A DNA stretch of 64,000 nucleotides, from NCBI RefSeq assembly GCF_036227105.1, contig NZ_CP109434.1, positions 6,296,501-6,360,500 of the forward strand. Reading direction: 5' to 3'. The stretch comes from Amycolatopsis sp. NBC_01488 (GTDB taxonomy: Bacteria; Actinomycetota; Actinomycetes; Mycobacteriales; Pseudonocardiaceae). Shown here in pieces: positions 33,081 through 42,734 of this stretch (position 1 is the first letter of the stretch; each line of letters begins with the position of its first letter). A model generated the notes under the pieces. The model ran no database searches and was not told the DNA's origin. It worked only from the letters and a program-made list of their open reading frames with translations. The position numbers and the translations under genes were made by a program.

Positions 33081-34733
33081 ATGAGACCGAGCAGGCGAAC
33101 GAAGGCCAGGACGGTGCTGGCAGCCGCGGGTGGGCTGGCCGTGGCGGCGACGGTGGTGGCGGGCGCGCCGGCGCAGGGGGTGGACCAGCACGGCGGTGGC
33201 CGCGGTCTCGCGCTCACCGGGGTTCCGGCGAACGCCAAGGTGGCCGGGCTGACCGTGCCGAACACGCTGTCCCCGGAGCTGGCGGAGTGGGTCGCCGCCC
33301 AGGGCTCGAACCGGCTGGAGAACGCGACTGCGGACCTCCCGTTCTTCGGGTACCGCGGTGACGGTCCGCTGCTGCCCGCCGCCGGTGACCTGCCCGCGGC
33401 CGGGCACCTGGTCGAGGCGTCCAAGACCGAGCCGGACAAGAACACCTACCTCGTGCTGCACGGTCAGCGCGGCGCCGACCCGCACTACGACTACGGCACG
33501 CACTTCGTCTTCCAGGGTCACGAGGCGGGCGCCACCGGCTACCTCACGCGCGTCAACCTCGACGCCGACGCCGCGCACCGGGTCACCCTGCTGTCCACCG
33601 CGACCACCGACGGCAAGCCGCTGCCGGACTTCGACGGCTCGACGTGGGACCCGTGGGCGCGGCGGCTGCTGTTCACCGCCGAACTCGGTGCCAGCGGCGG
33701 CGTCTGGCAGTCCACACTGGACGGGACGCGAACCGAGGACATCTCCGGTGCGCTCGGCCGCGGCGGTTACGAGGGCATCCAGAACGACTCCGCGGGCAAC
33801 CTGTGGGTCGTCGAGGACTCCGGCGGCGCGACCGTGCCCGGGACGAATGCCAAGCTGCCCAACAGCTTCGTCTACCGGTACGTGCCCAGCGACAAGGGTG
33901 ACCTCACGCACGGCAAGCTGCAGGCCCTGCAGGTGCGCTCCCGGCGCACCGGGGCACCGATCGCGTTCCAGCCGATCGACGCCGCGCACCCCAAGGGCAA
34001 CGCCTTCAGCGACGACACCAAGGACTTGCACACCTACGGCCTGTCGTTCGACACGAAGTGGGTGACCATCCACGACACCGCCACCGACCCGGCCTCGGCC
34101 GGGTTCGACGCGAACGCGCTGGCCAAGGCCGCCGGGGCCACCCCGTTCAAACGGCCGGAGAACGGCCAGTTCCGGCCGGGCACCGGCTTCCGCGAGTTCT
34201 ACTTCGACGAGACCGGCGACACCAACGCCACGAGCACGGCCAACGACGGCTACGGCGGCTGGGGCGCGGTGCTCAAGCTGAGCCAGGCCGACCCGAAGGC
34301 CGACACCGGCACGCTGTCGCTGGTCTACAACGGCGACCAGGAGCACACCGGCCTCGACAACGTGGCATTCCTGGACGCCGACCACGTGGCGTTCGTCGAG
34401 GACGCGGGCGACGCCCTGCACACCCAGCGCGGGCTGCTGGACTCGGCGTACCTGTTCGACGTGCGCGCCGACTACGCCCGCGGCGCCCAGCCGGTGCGCT
34501 TCCTCGCCGAGGGCCGCGACTCGTCGGCGACGCTGGACTCGGCGTTCAGCGGCCGGACCGGCTTCCAGAACGACGGCGACAACGAGATCACCGGGATCCA
34601 CGCCTCCACCGGCGACCCGTCGCCGCAGGGCATCCTCGGTGCCCAGCGGCCGACGCCGTTCGCCGGCGGCTGGCGGTTGTTCTGGACCCAGCAACACGGC
34701 GACAACGTGCTCTGGGAAATCACTCGGCGCTGA
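33081..34733 (+). CDS. PhoX-like (DUF839) secreted phosphatase
   Basis: A 550-aa exported protein with an N-terminal signal (RRTKARTVLAAAGGLAVAAT, cleavage after APAQG or nearby) carrying a twin-arginine. The mature part has repeated beta-propeller-like segments, including EGIQNDSAGNLWVVEDSGG and EHTGLDNVAFLDADHVAFVED, matching the DUF839/PhoX group of Ca/Fe-dependent alkaline phosphatases. It would free phosphate from organic esters outside the cell. ATG 33081 has GGAGG 7 bp upstream. It stands directly before the pst genes, which supports a phosphate role; typing as PhoX rests on overall resemblance. Confidence 0.75.
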   Translation: MRPSRRTKARTVLAAAGGLAVAATVVAGAPAQGVDQHGGGRGLALTGVPANAKVAGLTVPNTLSPELAEWVAAQGSNRLENATADLPFFGYRGDGPLLPAAGDLPAAGHLVEASKTEPDKNTYLVLHGQRGADPHYDYGTHFVFQGHEAGATGYLTRVNLDADAAHRVTLLSTATTDGKPLPDFDGSTWDPWARRLLFTAELGASGGVWQSTLDGTRTEDISGALGRGGYEGIQNDSAGNLWVVEDSGGATVPGTNAKLPNSFVYRYVPSDKGDLTHGKLQALQVRSRRTGAPIAFQPIDAAHPKGNAFSDDTKDLHTYGLSFDTKWVTIHDTATDPASAGFDANALAKAAGATPFKRPENGQFRPGTGFREFYFDETGDTNATSTANDGYGGWGAVLKLSQADPKADTGTLSLVYNGDQEHTGLDNVAFLDADHVAFVEDAGDALHTQRGLLDSAYLFDVRADYARGAQPVRFLAEGRDSSATLDSAFSGRTGFQNDGDNEITGIHASTGDPSPQGILGAQRPTPFAGGWRLFWTQQHGDNVLWEITRR

Positions 34734-34741
34734 GCCGGCGG

Positions 34742-34767
34742 GCGCGGCGGGCCTCGGCCCGCCGCGC
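34742..34767 (+). terminator. Strong stem-loop after the phosphatase gene
   Basis: An 11-bp GC stem (34742-34752 with 34757-34767) closed by a CTCG tetraloop, 8 bp after the stop codon. A second small hairpin, GGTCCGG...CCGGACC, lies at 34885-34903 in the same intergenic region. Confidence 0.7.
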
Positions 34768-35023
34768 ACTCGCCCGCAGCGGGCCACCCCTGCGCGACCA
34801 CCGCGCCGCACCTGGCGCCCGGCCGGCGTGCGGGCAAGCCGACCTCGGGGTCGATGTCGACAATTTCCGTTCGAAAGTGCGGTTGGTCCGGTATTTCCGG
34901 ACCTGCGCGCTTCATCCCTTGTGAACGCCGGCAGCATCGAAGCGCAGTCCCTTGTTTCGCTGCTGTATACCGGGATGATCGAGCCTGAGCGCGCATCACT
35001 GGGGGTCGCGCGTAAGGACGACA

Positions 35024-35407
35024 ATGGCCGAACCTCGGTTCGAACTGGTTCACATTTCCCCGGAGCAACTGCGGGGACGGGGGTACACCGGCTCGGCGGG
35101 AAAAGTCATGTGGCGGTTTCTTTCCGCCAACAACCGCAGTCTGGCGCAGTCGGCAACGTCCTTTCCGGACGCTCCTTCCTGCGCTGACGCCGTGCGGGCG
35201 CTCCGCGGTCAGCTCGCGCTCGCCGAAGTTGTCACCGTGCGCGACACCAGGGGCAAGTGGTTGTGGCAGCTCAAGATCGCGGGTGTCGCGGTCGGTGTGT
35301 CGGCACGCAGTTACCAGCGGCGGCTGCACGCGGTCAATTCCGGGAATTCTTTTCGGGACCTCGCGGAACGCAGTCCCGCGGTTTCCGGTGCACGTGTTCG
35401 TCCGTAG
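35024..35407 (+). CDS. Small hypothetical protein, DUF1508/YegP-like features
   Basis: A 127-aa soluble protein with no signal or membrane segment. The central part (VMWRFLSANNRSLAQSATSF followed by alternating charged helices) recalls the 'F-x-L-x-A-x-N-G-x-x-I-x-x-S' pattern of YegP/DUF1508 domains, but the match is loose. ATG 35024 follows TAAGGA with normal spacing. It lies between the phosphatase and pstC. No function is assigned. Confidence 0.6.
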   Translation: MAEPRFELVHISPEQLRGRGYTGSAGKVMWRFLSANNRSLAQSATSFPDAPSCADAVRALRGQLALAEVVTVRDTRGKWLWQLKIAGVAVGVSARSYQRRLHAVNSGNSFRDLAERSPAVSGARVRP

Positions 35408-35478
35408 TTCACGTTCCGGCCCGGAGACGTCCAGATCGCCGGGAAAGGCTCTCGTTCGGACGAGACAAGGGGAGTGCG

Positions 35479-36483
35479 ATGACCAGTGTGCTGACCGAGG
35501 CACCGCGGACGGAGGTACGGCGAAGAACCGGGGCCCCGGGCGGGGCCGACCAGGCGTTCCTCGCCGTGCTCCTGGGAGCCGGTGTGGTCGTGCTCGCGAT
35601 CATGGTCACCGTTGGCGGGTTCCTGGTGAAGAACGGCGCCCAAGCCCTCGATCTCGCCGGATTCTCCTTTCTCACCACCCAGACCTGGCAGCCGGACTCC
35701 GGGAACTTCGGCATCGCCGCCGTGCTCGTCGGCACCTTGCTGATCGCCGGCACCGCGCTCTGCGTCGCCTTCCCGCTGGCGTTCGGCGTGGCGCTCTACA
35801 TCTCCGAATACGCCCCGGCCCGGCTGAAGCGGGTGCTGATCAGCCTGGTCGACCTGATGGCCGCCGTGCCGAGCGTCGTCTACGGCCTGTTCGGCGCGGT
35901 TTTCCTGCAGTGGAACGCCCTCGACGTGCCGCGCTGGCTCGCCGTCCACCTCGGCTGGTTCCCGCTGTTCACCGTGGACGGCTACGACGCGAACGACCCG
36001 CTGAGCAGCCAGACGGTGTTCGCCAGCTCGACGTTCTTCGCCGGCCTGATCGTCGGGATGATGGTCATGCCGATCACCTGCTCGGTGATGCGCGAGTCGT
36101 TTTCCCAGGCACCGCCCGGAGAACGTGAAGGCGCCTACGCGCTCGGCGCGACGCGCTGGGGGATGATCCGCAGCGTCGTGCTCCCGTACGGCCGGGGCGG
36201 GATGATCGGCGGCACCATGCTCGGCCTCGGCCGGGCGCTCGGTGAAACCATCGCCGTCTACATGATCATCGCGCCGGTCTTCACCATCCAGCCGCACATC
36301 CTGCAGAGCGGCGCCAACTCGGTGTCCGCGCTGATCGCCCAGCAGTGGGCCGCGGCCAGCCCGTTCGGCCTCTCCGCGCTGATGGCCGCCGGGCTCGCGC
36401 TCTTCGCACTGACCCTGCTGGTCAACTTCGGCGCGTCGGCGATCATCGCGCGCAGCCGGTCCGGTCAGGGCAGCGAAGCATGA
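35479..36483 (+). CDS. pstC: Phosphate ABC transporter permease PstC
   Basis: A 334-aa membrane protein with six main helices. The cytoplasmic coupling loop, EGAYALGATRWGMIRSVVLP, is the EAA motif of binding-protein-dependent permeases, and GRALGETIAVYMI is typical of PstC. It forms the phosphate channel with PstA. ATG 35479 follows AAGGGGAG. Its stop overlaps the pstA start (ATGA), so the two are made together. An inserted stretch, about residues 155-180, is longer than in many PstC proteins. Confidence 0.93.
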   Translation: MTSVLTEAPRTEVRRRTGAPGGADQAFLAVLLGAGVVVLAIMVTVGGFLVKNGAQALDLAGFSFLTTQTWQPDSGNFGIAAVLVGTLLIAGTALCVAFPLAFGVALYISEYAPARLKRVLISLVDLMAAVPSVVYGLFGAVFLQWNALDVPRWLAVHLGWFPLFTVDGYDANDPLSSQTVFASSTFFAGLIVGMMVMPITCSVMRESFSQAPPGEREGAYALGATRWGMIRSVVLPYGRGGMIGGTMLGLGRALGETIAVYMIIAPVFTIQPHILQSGANSVSALIAQQWAAASPFGLSALMAAGLALFALTLLVNFGASAIIARSRSGQGSEA

Positions 36484-37616
36484 CCGACGCCCAGGAACGC
36501 CGGCGGGTCACGAAACCCGGCCGGCTCCTCGACCGGGTCGCCGTGCTGGGCGCGCTCGTCGCGGCTGTCGCACTCACCGCGCTCGTGTTCGACCAGCTGG
36601 CGCCGTTCGGCGGGGTGATCGGCTTCGCCGTCCTGGCCTGGCTGGTGTTCCTCGGCCTCTACGGACTGCTAGTCTCGCTCACCGAAAACGCGCTGACCGT
36701 CCGGGACCGGCTCGTCTCGGCCGTGGTGCACAGCCTCGCGGTCTTCGCGCTGCTGGCCCTGGTGACGATCGTCGCGTATCCGATGATCCGGGGCATCGAC
36801 GCGTTGCGCCACCTGAACTTCTTCACCCAGGACATGGCCACCGCGGGCCCGCTCGACCCGCTGACGCAAGGCGGGATCCTGCACGCCGTCGTCGGCACGC
36901 TGGAGCAGATCGCCATCGCGCTGGCCGTCACCGTCCCCTTGGGACTGACTTGCGCGGTGTACCTCAACGAAGTCCGGGGCGCGTTCTCGAGGTTGGTCCG
37001 CACGATCGTCGACGCGATGACGGCGCTGCCGTCCATCGTGGCCGGTCTCTTCGTCTACGCCGCGCTGATCGTCGCGCTGGGGCTGGAGAAGTCGGGCCTC
37101 GCCGCGGGGTGCGCGATCAGCGTGATGATGCTGCCCATCGTCATCCGCGCGGCCGACGTCGTGCTCCGGCTCGTGCCGGGCAACCTGCGGGAGGCGTCGC
37201 TGGCGCTGGGGGCGGGTCGGCTGCGGACGGCCTGGCACGTCGTCCTGCCGACCGCGCGGTCCGGCCTGACCACGGCGATCCTGCTCGGCACCGCCCGCGG
37301 GATCGGCGAAACGTCGCCGGTGCTGATCACCGCCGGGTTCACCGCCTACCTCAACGCGGACCCGCTGTCCGGGCCCCAGATCTCCTTGCCGCTGGCGACC
37401 TTCTCGCTCGTCACCTCACCGGAGGAGGCGATGAAGGCTCGCGGGTTCGGAGCTGCGGCGGTGCTGATGCTGCTCGTGCTGGTGTTGTTCGTGATCGCCC
37501 GGATCGCGGGCGGTCGCCCGGCCGGGGAGCTGACGCGCGGCGCACTCCGGCGCCGCGCGCGGGCCTCGGCCGCCGACCGCGAACGGTTCGACAGCCGGAT
37601 GCGGGGAGAGCAATGA
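36480..37616 (+). CDS. pstA: Phosphate ABC transporter permease PstA
   Basis: A 378-aa membrane protein with the EAA loop REASLALGAGRLRTAWHVVLP and the PstA-type GTARGIGETSPVLITAG. It has two extra N-terminal helices compared with a minimal permease. It partners PstC. The start overlaps pstC by 4 bp and the stop overlaps the next gene (ATGA). pstB is not adjacent but lies 10.5 kb downstream at the end of the same gene series. Confidence 0.93.
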   Translation: MTDAQERRRVTKPGRLLDRVAVLGALVAAVALTALVFDQLAPFGGVIGFAVLAWLVFLGLYGLLVSLTENALTVRDRLVSAVVHSLAVFALLALVTIVAYPMIRGIDALRHLNFFTQDMATAGPLDPLTQGGILHAVVGTLEQIAIALAVTVPLGLTCAVYLNEVRGAFSRLVRTIVDAMTALPSIVAGLFVYAALIVALGLEKSGLAAGCAISVMMLPIVIRAADVVLRLVPGNLREASLALGAGRLRTAWHVVLPTARSGLTTAILLGTARGIGETSPVLITAGFTAYLNADPLSGPQISLPLATFSLVTSPEEAMKARGFGAAAVLMLLVLVLFVIARIAGGRPAGELTRGALRRRARASAADRERFDSRMRGEQ

Positions 37617-39202
37617 GGAACTTCCGTGCGGTGCGGTGGGTTGCCGCGGCGCTGGTCCTGGTGCTGCTCGGGCAGTCCACGGCCTTTGCCCAGAGCTACG
37701 TGCCGATCAGCGGCGCCGGCTCGACATGGAGCTCCAACGCGCTGGACCAGTGGCGCAAGAACGTCGGCCAGTACGGCATGCGGATCAGCTACGCGGCCAC
37801 GGGTTCCACCGACGGCCGCAACCAGTTCAAGGCCGGCCAGGTCGACTTCGCCGTCTCGGAGATCCCGTACGGACTGACCGACGCCGGCGTCACCGACAAC
37901 CCGCCGACGGACCGCGGCTACGCGTACATGCCGATCGTCGCCGGCGGGACGTCGTTCATGTACAACCTGCACATCGGTGCCACGCGCGTGACGAACCTGC
38001 GCCTGTCCGGCCAGACGCTCACCGGCATCTTCACCGGGACCATCACGAACTGGGCGGACCCGGCGATCAAGACCGACAACCCCGGGCTGACCCTGCCCGC
38101 CCGCAAGATCATCCCGGTCGTGCGGTCCGACGGCTCGGGCACCAGCGCGCAGTTCACCGCCTACATGGCGAGCCAGTTCGGCGGGGCGTGGGACGCGTTC
38201 TGCCGCAAGGCGGGGCGCGCGACGCCGTGCGGGTTCACTTCGAACTACCCGCTGGTGCCGCCGGTGGTCGGGCAGTCCGGCTCGCTCGGCGTGACCAACT
38301 ACGTGCGCCAGGACCAGAGCGAAGGCGCGATCACCTACGTCGAATACTCCTACGCGCGCAACGCGGGCTTCCCGATCGCCAAGGTGCTCAACAAGGCCGG
38401 CTATTACATCGAGCCGAAGGCGACCAGCGTTGCCGTCGCGCTGCTCGCGGCGGCGATCAAGCCGGACCTGACCCAGGACCTCGGCGGCGTCTACAACAAC
38501 CCGGACGCGCGCACGTACCCGTTGTCCAGCTACAGCTACATGATCCTGCCGACCACGCCGACGTCCCCGTTCAACACCGACAAGGGGAAGACGCTCTCGG
38601 ACTTCGCGTACTACTTCCTCTGCGAGGGCCAGCAGCAGGCCGACCAGCTCGGGTACTCACCGCTGCCGAAGAACCTCGTGCAGGCCGGGCTCGACCAGGT
38701 GGCGCGGATCCCGGGCTCGACGAAGAAACCCACCGACATCTCGAAGTGCAACAACCCGACGTTCTCGCCGGACGGCACCAACCTGCTCGCCAAGAACGCG
38801 CCGCAGCCGTCGCCGTGCGACAAGATCGGCGTGACGCAGTGCGCGGAAGGCACCGGCGGTGCGCGTGCGCCGACCCCGGTGGCCGGCGGCACCGGCTCGG
38901 GGCCCGGCGCGCAGTCCGCGACCGGCCCGAACGGCACCACCGGCCCCGGTGGCACGAGCGCGACGACCGGGCCCGACGGCACCACCGGACCCGCGACCGG
39001 CGCGATCGACCCCGACACGGGGCTGCCGATCAACGGCCAGAACATCGCCGCCGGCGGCTCGGCCGTCCCGGTTTCCCTCGACCAGCGGGACAACGCGACC
39101 GCTGCGCTGCTCACCGCGCTGGCCGTCGCGCTCCTGCTCGGCCTGGTCATCGGCCCGCCGATCCTGGCCCGCCGCCTGGGCAAGGACGGTGACGAGCGAT
39201 GA
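37613..39202 (+). CDS. PstS-like phosphate-binding protein with C-terminal membrane anchor
   Basis: A 529-aa protein: signal peptide (cut near AFAQS), a PstS-type phosphate-binding domain with ISGAGSTW, VVRSDGSGTSAQFTAYM and a C-terminal LGYSPLPKNL, then a Gly/Thr/Pro-rich linker with collagen-like GPxGTTG repeats (about residues 430-475), and a final hydrophobic helix with a positive tail. Typical actinobacterial PstS proteins are lipoproteins; this one has no lipobox cysteine and is instead anchored at its C-terminus. It starts inside the pstA stop and overlaps the next gene, so it is part of the importer operon. Confidence 0.87.
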   Translation: MRNFRAVRWVAAALVLVLLGQSTAFAQSYVPISGAGSTWSSNALDQWRKNVGQYGMRISYAATGSTDGRNQFKAGQVDFAVSEIPYGLTDAGVTDNPPTDRGYAYMPIVAGGTSFMYNLHIGATRVTNLRLSGQTLTGIFTGTITNWADPAIKTDNPGLTLPARKIIPVVRSDGSGTSAQFTAYMASQFGGAWDAFCRKAGRATPCGFTSNYPLVPPVVGQSGSLGVTNYVRQDQSEGAITYVEYSYARNAGFPIAKVLNKAGYYIEPKATSVAVALLAAAIKPDLTQDLGGVYNNPDARTYPLSSYSYMILPTTPTSPFNTDKGKTLSDFAYYFLCEGQQQADQLGYSPLPKNLVQAGLDQVARIPGSTKKPTDISKCNNPTFSPDGTNLLAKNAPQPSPCDKIGVTQCAEGTGGARAPTPVAGGTGSGPGAQSATGPNGTTGPGGTSATTGPDGTTGPATGAIDPDTGLPINGQNIAAGGSAVPVSLDQRDNATAALLTALAVALLLGLVIGPPILARRLGKDGDER

Positions 39203-41583
39203 AGCTCGCCCGCCTGCTGCTCGCCGCGGTGCTGGCGGTGGCCGCGCTCGCCGTCGCGGACACCGGCAACGCCGAAGACGCCACGAACTCGGCCCTGACG
39301 GTGTCCGGCACCGGCTCGTTCTCGAGCCTGAAGGTCACCGTCGACCAGACCACGGACCTGATCAACCAGACCGTCCACGTCAGCTGGACCGGCGGCGCGC
39401 CGACCGGCCCGTCGGGCAACTTCGCCACCAACTACCTGCAGCTCATGCAGTGCTGGGGTGACGACCCGGCCGGGCCGACGCGCGAGCAGTGCCAGTACGG
39501 CGGCCTGGCCGCGCAGGGTTCGCCGGTGGCCGGAGCCTGGGCGCGGCGACGGCAGGTCAGCTACGGGTCCACGTTGGTCGATCCGCTGGAGACGCTGAAG
39601 CCGGCGGCGCCGGGCCAGCAGGCCGTCGTGCCGTTCCGCTCGGTCACCGGTGTGACGACCACGTCGCCCGGCGACTTCTTCACCGCGGGCACCACGAACG
39701 AGCTCCCGCTCGCCAAGACCCGGCTCGACGGCGGCGGCGAGGTCGACTTCGAGGTCCAGACGGCGCTCGAGTCCTACGGCCTCGGCTGCGGCACCGTGGT
39801 GAACGGGAGCCCGCGCTCGTGCTGGCTCGTCGTCGTTCCGCGCGGAAACAAGGAGGTCGACGGCTCGACGGTCGGCGGCGACAACCGCCCGCAGCTCGAC
39901 TCGTCCCCGCTGAGCGCGTCCAACTGGGCCCAGCACCTCTCGATTCCGCTGAAGTTCCAGCCGGTCGGCGCGGCCTGCCCGATCGGCGCGGCCGAACGGC
40001 CGACGTCGGGTGACGAGTTCCTGGCCGACGCCGTGCTGCGCTGGCAGCCGAAGCTCTGCGCCGGCGGTGGGACCGTCTTCGGCTTCACCCAGGTGCCGGA
40101 CGGCGTGGCCCGGCAGACGCTGCTCTCGGACAACCCCGGCCTGTCGTTCCTCCGCGATCCGGTGCCGCCGGACCAGGCCACCAAGCCGCTCGTCTACGCG
40201 CCGATCGCGTTGTCCGGCTTGAGCATCGCGTTCATCACCGAACGGCAGTCGGCGGGGGAGGGGGTCGTGCCGCCGGAGATCTGGCACCGCGATGGCGAGC
40301 AGATCACCGACCTGAGCCTCACGCCACGGCTGGTCGCGAAGCTGCTCACGCAGTCGTACGTGCTGTCGCTGCCGGTGCGGCAGGACTACCTCAAGGGCAA
40401 CCCGGACTCGCTGACCGCCGACCCCGAGTTCGTCGCGCTCAACCCGGAGTTCAAGGACTCCGGCCGCCTCATGTCCATTGTGGACGCGCTGGTGCCCACT
40501 GTGGACATGGACGCGACGACGGCGCTGTGGCGGTGGATCGCCGCGGACAAGGACGCCACGGACTTCCTGAACGGCGTCCCGGATCCGCACGGCATGAAGG
40601 TCAACCCGAACTTCAAGGGCCTGAAGCTGCCGGTGTCGAACTTCCCGAAGGCCGACCTGACCTGCACCGGCACCGGGCTGCTCGCCAGCTGCGCGCTCGA
40701 CCTGCGTCCGCTGGCCGGCGACATGCACGAGGCCGGCCGCGCGATCAGCCGTGGTGACACGCTGGGCAAGGCGCCGACCGGCTTCGCGACCCCGGACGGC
40801 AAACCGCAGCTCAAGGCCGTCGACCGGCAGCCGCAGGGACAGCGAAGCCTGCTGGCGGTCGTCGACACCCCGACCGCGGCGCGCTACGGCCTGCCGACGG
40901 CGAAGCTGCGCAACGCCTCGGGCGCGTTCGTGGCTCCTTCGGACGCTTCGATGCTCAGCGCCGTCGCGGCCGCCAAGCCCGGCGCGGTCGGCGACGTCCT
41001 GTCGGTCGACCCGCTGACGACGGCGAAGGACGCCTACCCGCTGACGAACCTGGCCTACGCGGCGACCGCACCGTCCGCTTTGGACACGAAGGCGGGTGCC
41101 GACTACGCCGCGTTCCTGAAGTACGCGGTGGGCGACGGTCAGCAGCCGGGGATCGCGCCCGGGCAGCTGCCCGCGGGGTACGTCCCGCTGCCCGCGGCTC
41201 TGCGGGCCCAGACCACGTCGGCCGCGGACAAGATCGCCGCGGACGCGGGCAAGGCGGTCACCCCGCCGACGTCGTCCGCGCCGGCTCCGGACTCCGTCCG
41301 CGGGCCGCCCGTCGGCGGATCTCCGGCGGGCGACCAGTCGCTTCCCGGTGGGCAGCAACCGCCCGCGACGTCCGCGCCGGCCTCCGCGCCGTTGCCGGTG
41401 AAGGCGGTGACCACGCCGCCCACGACGTCGGCGGTCCAGCAGCCGGTCGCGCAGGCGCGCCCGACCCCGGCGACGCCGGTGGGGTTCGTGCGGTACGTGC
41501 TGCTCATCCTGCTCGCGGCCGGTGCGGTGGCCGCCGCGTCCGGTCCGGCGCTGACGCGCTGGGGCAGCCGGAGGGGGAGGTGA
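39199..41583 (+). CDS. Large secreted, membrane-anchored PstS-related protein
   Basis: A 794-aa protein with a signal peptide (ending near GNAEDA), a long extracellular region and a C-terminal helix followed by RWGSRRGR. The region before the anchor (FLKYAVGDGQQPGIAPGQLPAGYVPLP) matches the end of PstS-type domains ('G-Q-x-x-G-...-L-x-x-G-Y-x-P-L-P'), and a Pro/Ser/Thr-rich linker separates it from the helix. It overlaps the previous gene by 4 bp. It may be an enlarged second phosphate-binding or accessory surface protein. The central 500 residues are unassigned. Confidence 0.72.
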   Translation: MKLARLLLAAVLAVAALAVADTGNAEDATNSALTVSGTGSFSSLKVTVDQTTDLINQTVHVSWTGGAPTGPSGNFATNYLQLMQCWGDDPAGPTREQCQYGGLAAQGSPVAGAWARRRQVSYGSTLVDPLETLKPAAPGQQAVVPFRSVTGVTTTSPGDFFTAGTTNELPLAKTRLDGGGEVDFEVQTALESYGLGCGTVVNGSPRSCWLVVVPRGNKEVDGSTVGGDNRPQLDSSPLSASNWAQHLSIPLKFQPVGAACPIGAAERPTSGDEFLADAVLRWQPKLCAGGGTVFGFTQVPDGVARQTLLSDNPGLSFLRDPVPPDQATKPLVYAPIALSGLSIAFITERQSAGEGVVPPEIWHRDGEQITDLSLTPRLVAKLLTQSYVLSLPVRQDYLKGNPDSLTADPEFVALNPEFKDSGRLMSIVDALVPTVDMDATTALWRWIAADKDATDFLNGVPDPHGMKVNPNFKGLKLPVSNFPKADLTCTGTGLLASCALDLRPLAGDMHEAGRAISRGDTLGKAPTGFATPDGKPQLKAVDRQPQGQRSLLAVVDTPTAARYGLPTAKLRNASGAFVAPSDASMLSAVAAAKPGAVGDVLSVDPLTTAKDAYPLTNLAYAATAPSALDTKAGADYAAFLKYAVGDGQQPGIAPGQLPAGYVPLPAALRAQTTSAADKIAADAGKAVTPPTSSAPAPDSVRGPPVGGSPAGDQSLPGGQQPPATSAPASAPLPVKAVTTPPTTSAVQQPVAQARPTPATPVGFVRYVLLILLAAGAVAAASGPALTRWGSRRGR

Positions 41584-41733
41584 TGTCCACGGCCCGCCGC
41601 GCGGGGAGCTGTCACTCCACCGCACGACGAGCCGGGTGAACCCAGCAAGCCCGGTGTCGGAGCCCCTACGACGACGACACCGGCACGTCCGGGCACGAGC
41701 CCGGGCATCCCTGCTGCGAAAAGGATACCTGAA
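41584..41733 (+). other. Intergenic leader with inverted repeats
   Basis: This 150-bp gap breaks the overlapping gene series. It contains GGTGTCG...CGACACC and the short palindrome GGGTGAACCC. It could carry a terminator, a promoter or a leader for the next genes, but no known riboswitch was recognised. Confidence 0.3.
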
Positions 41734-42720
41734 GTGCGTAGAAGACATGCTCTCGTCACGGTCGCCTCGGCGGCCATGCTGCTCGTGCTGGGTGGCGCCG
41801 CTCAGGCCGACCCGGCCGGCGCGCCCACCTACCGCGACCTCGCCGGTGTCGGCTCGGACACCACCCAGGGCGTGGTGAACGGCCTGGCCGACGCGATCAC
41901 CGTCGGCGGCGTCAAGGTGCTCGGTTCCTACGACGCGGTCGGGTCCGCCACCATCACCACCAAGGACCCCGCCGTCAACGCCAACTGCACGATCCCGCGT
42001 CCGGCGGGCTCGGGCAACGGCGTCAACGCGCTGGTCGCCTCGCTCGACGGCAACACCGGCTGCGTGCAGTTCGCGCGGTCGTCGTCGAACAACTCGGCGA
42101 ACTACGCGGGCAAGAACCTCACCTACGTCCCGTTCGCGGTGGACGCGGTCACCTACGCGGTCCGCGCGGACAGCTCCATCTCGAAGAAGCTCACGACGGC
42201 GCAGCTGAAGAGCATCTTCAACTGCACCGCGCCCGGTGTCGGCACGACGTACAAGCCGCTGCTGCCGCACTTCGGCTCGGGCACCCGGTCGTTCTTCCTG
42301 TCCCAGCTGGGGCTCACCGACGCGGCGAACTTCACCACGACCTTCTCGTGCGTGCACGACACCGACGCGGCGAACACCCCGATCGAGGAGAACACCGGCA
42401 CGTTCCTCATCGAGCCGGCCAACGTCGCGCCGTACTCCATCGCCTCCTACCAGGCCCAGGTCAACGGGGTGATCCCGGCGGTGCAGGGCAAGGCCGTGCT
42501 CGCCACGCTGAACGGCATCTCGCCGACCGCGCTGAACACCAGCTCGTCGTTCAAGCGGGACGTCTACAACGTCATCCCCAGCGGCCAGGTGGGGAACGCG
42601 CCGTACAGCACCGTGTTCGTCGGCAGCGGCTCGGCGATCTGCCAGAACGCCGACCTGATCAAGAAGTACGGCTTCGGCCAGGCCGCCAACTGCGGCGACA
42701 CCGCCATCGTCACGCCCTGA
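41734..42720 (+). CDS. Secreted PstS-like substrate-binding protein
   Basis: A 328-aa protein with signal peptide (cut after GGAAQA) and a type II periplasmic-binding-protein fold. LAGVGSDTTQGVVNGL resembles the first anion-binding loop of PstS, and GSGTRSFFLSQLGL the second. No lipobox or membrane anchor is present, so it should be released or held by other surface proteins. GTG 41734 is chosen with AAGGA 9 bp upstream. The neighbours suggest it binds phosphate or a related anion for the Pst transporter. Confidence 0.82.
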   Translation: MRRRHALVTVASAAMLLVLGGAAQADPAGAPTYRDLAGVGSDTTQGVVNGLADAITVGGVKVLGSYDAVGSATITTKDPAVNANCTIPRPAGSGNGVNALVASLDGNTGCVQFARSSSNNSANYAGKNLTYVPFAVDAVTYAVRADSSISKKLTTAQLKSIFNCTAPGVGTTYKPLLPHFGSGTRSFFLSQLGLTDAANFTTTFSCVHDTDAANTPIEENTGTFLIEPANVAPYSIASYQAQVNGVIPAVQGKAVLATLNGISPTALNTSSSFKRDVYNVIPSGQVGNAPYSTVFVGSGSAICQNADLIKKYGFGQAANCGDTAIVTP

Positions 42721-42734
42721 AAGGCAACGCACCC

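Noticed and set aside
32863..35478. PHO boxes upstream of the phosphatase and pstC
   Set aside because: I saw only an isolated GTTCACG near 35408, not the spaced direct repeats expected for PhoP binding.
41584..41733. Possible riboswitch (c-di-AMP-like GGGTGAACCC)
   Set aside because: Only a short palindrome matches; the wider conserved core could not be found.
38611..42732. 1373-codon minus-strand open frame
   Set aside because: A shadow of the PstS-like genes on the plus strand; it shows no domains and has GC-skewed composition.
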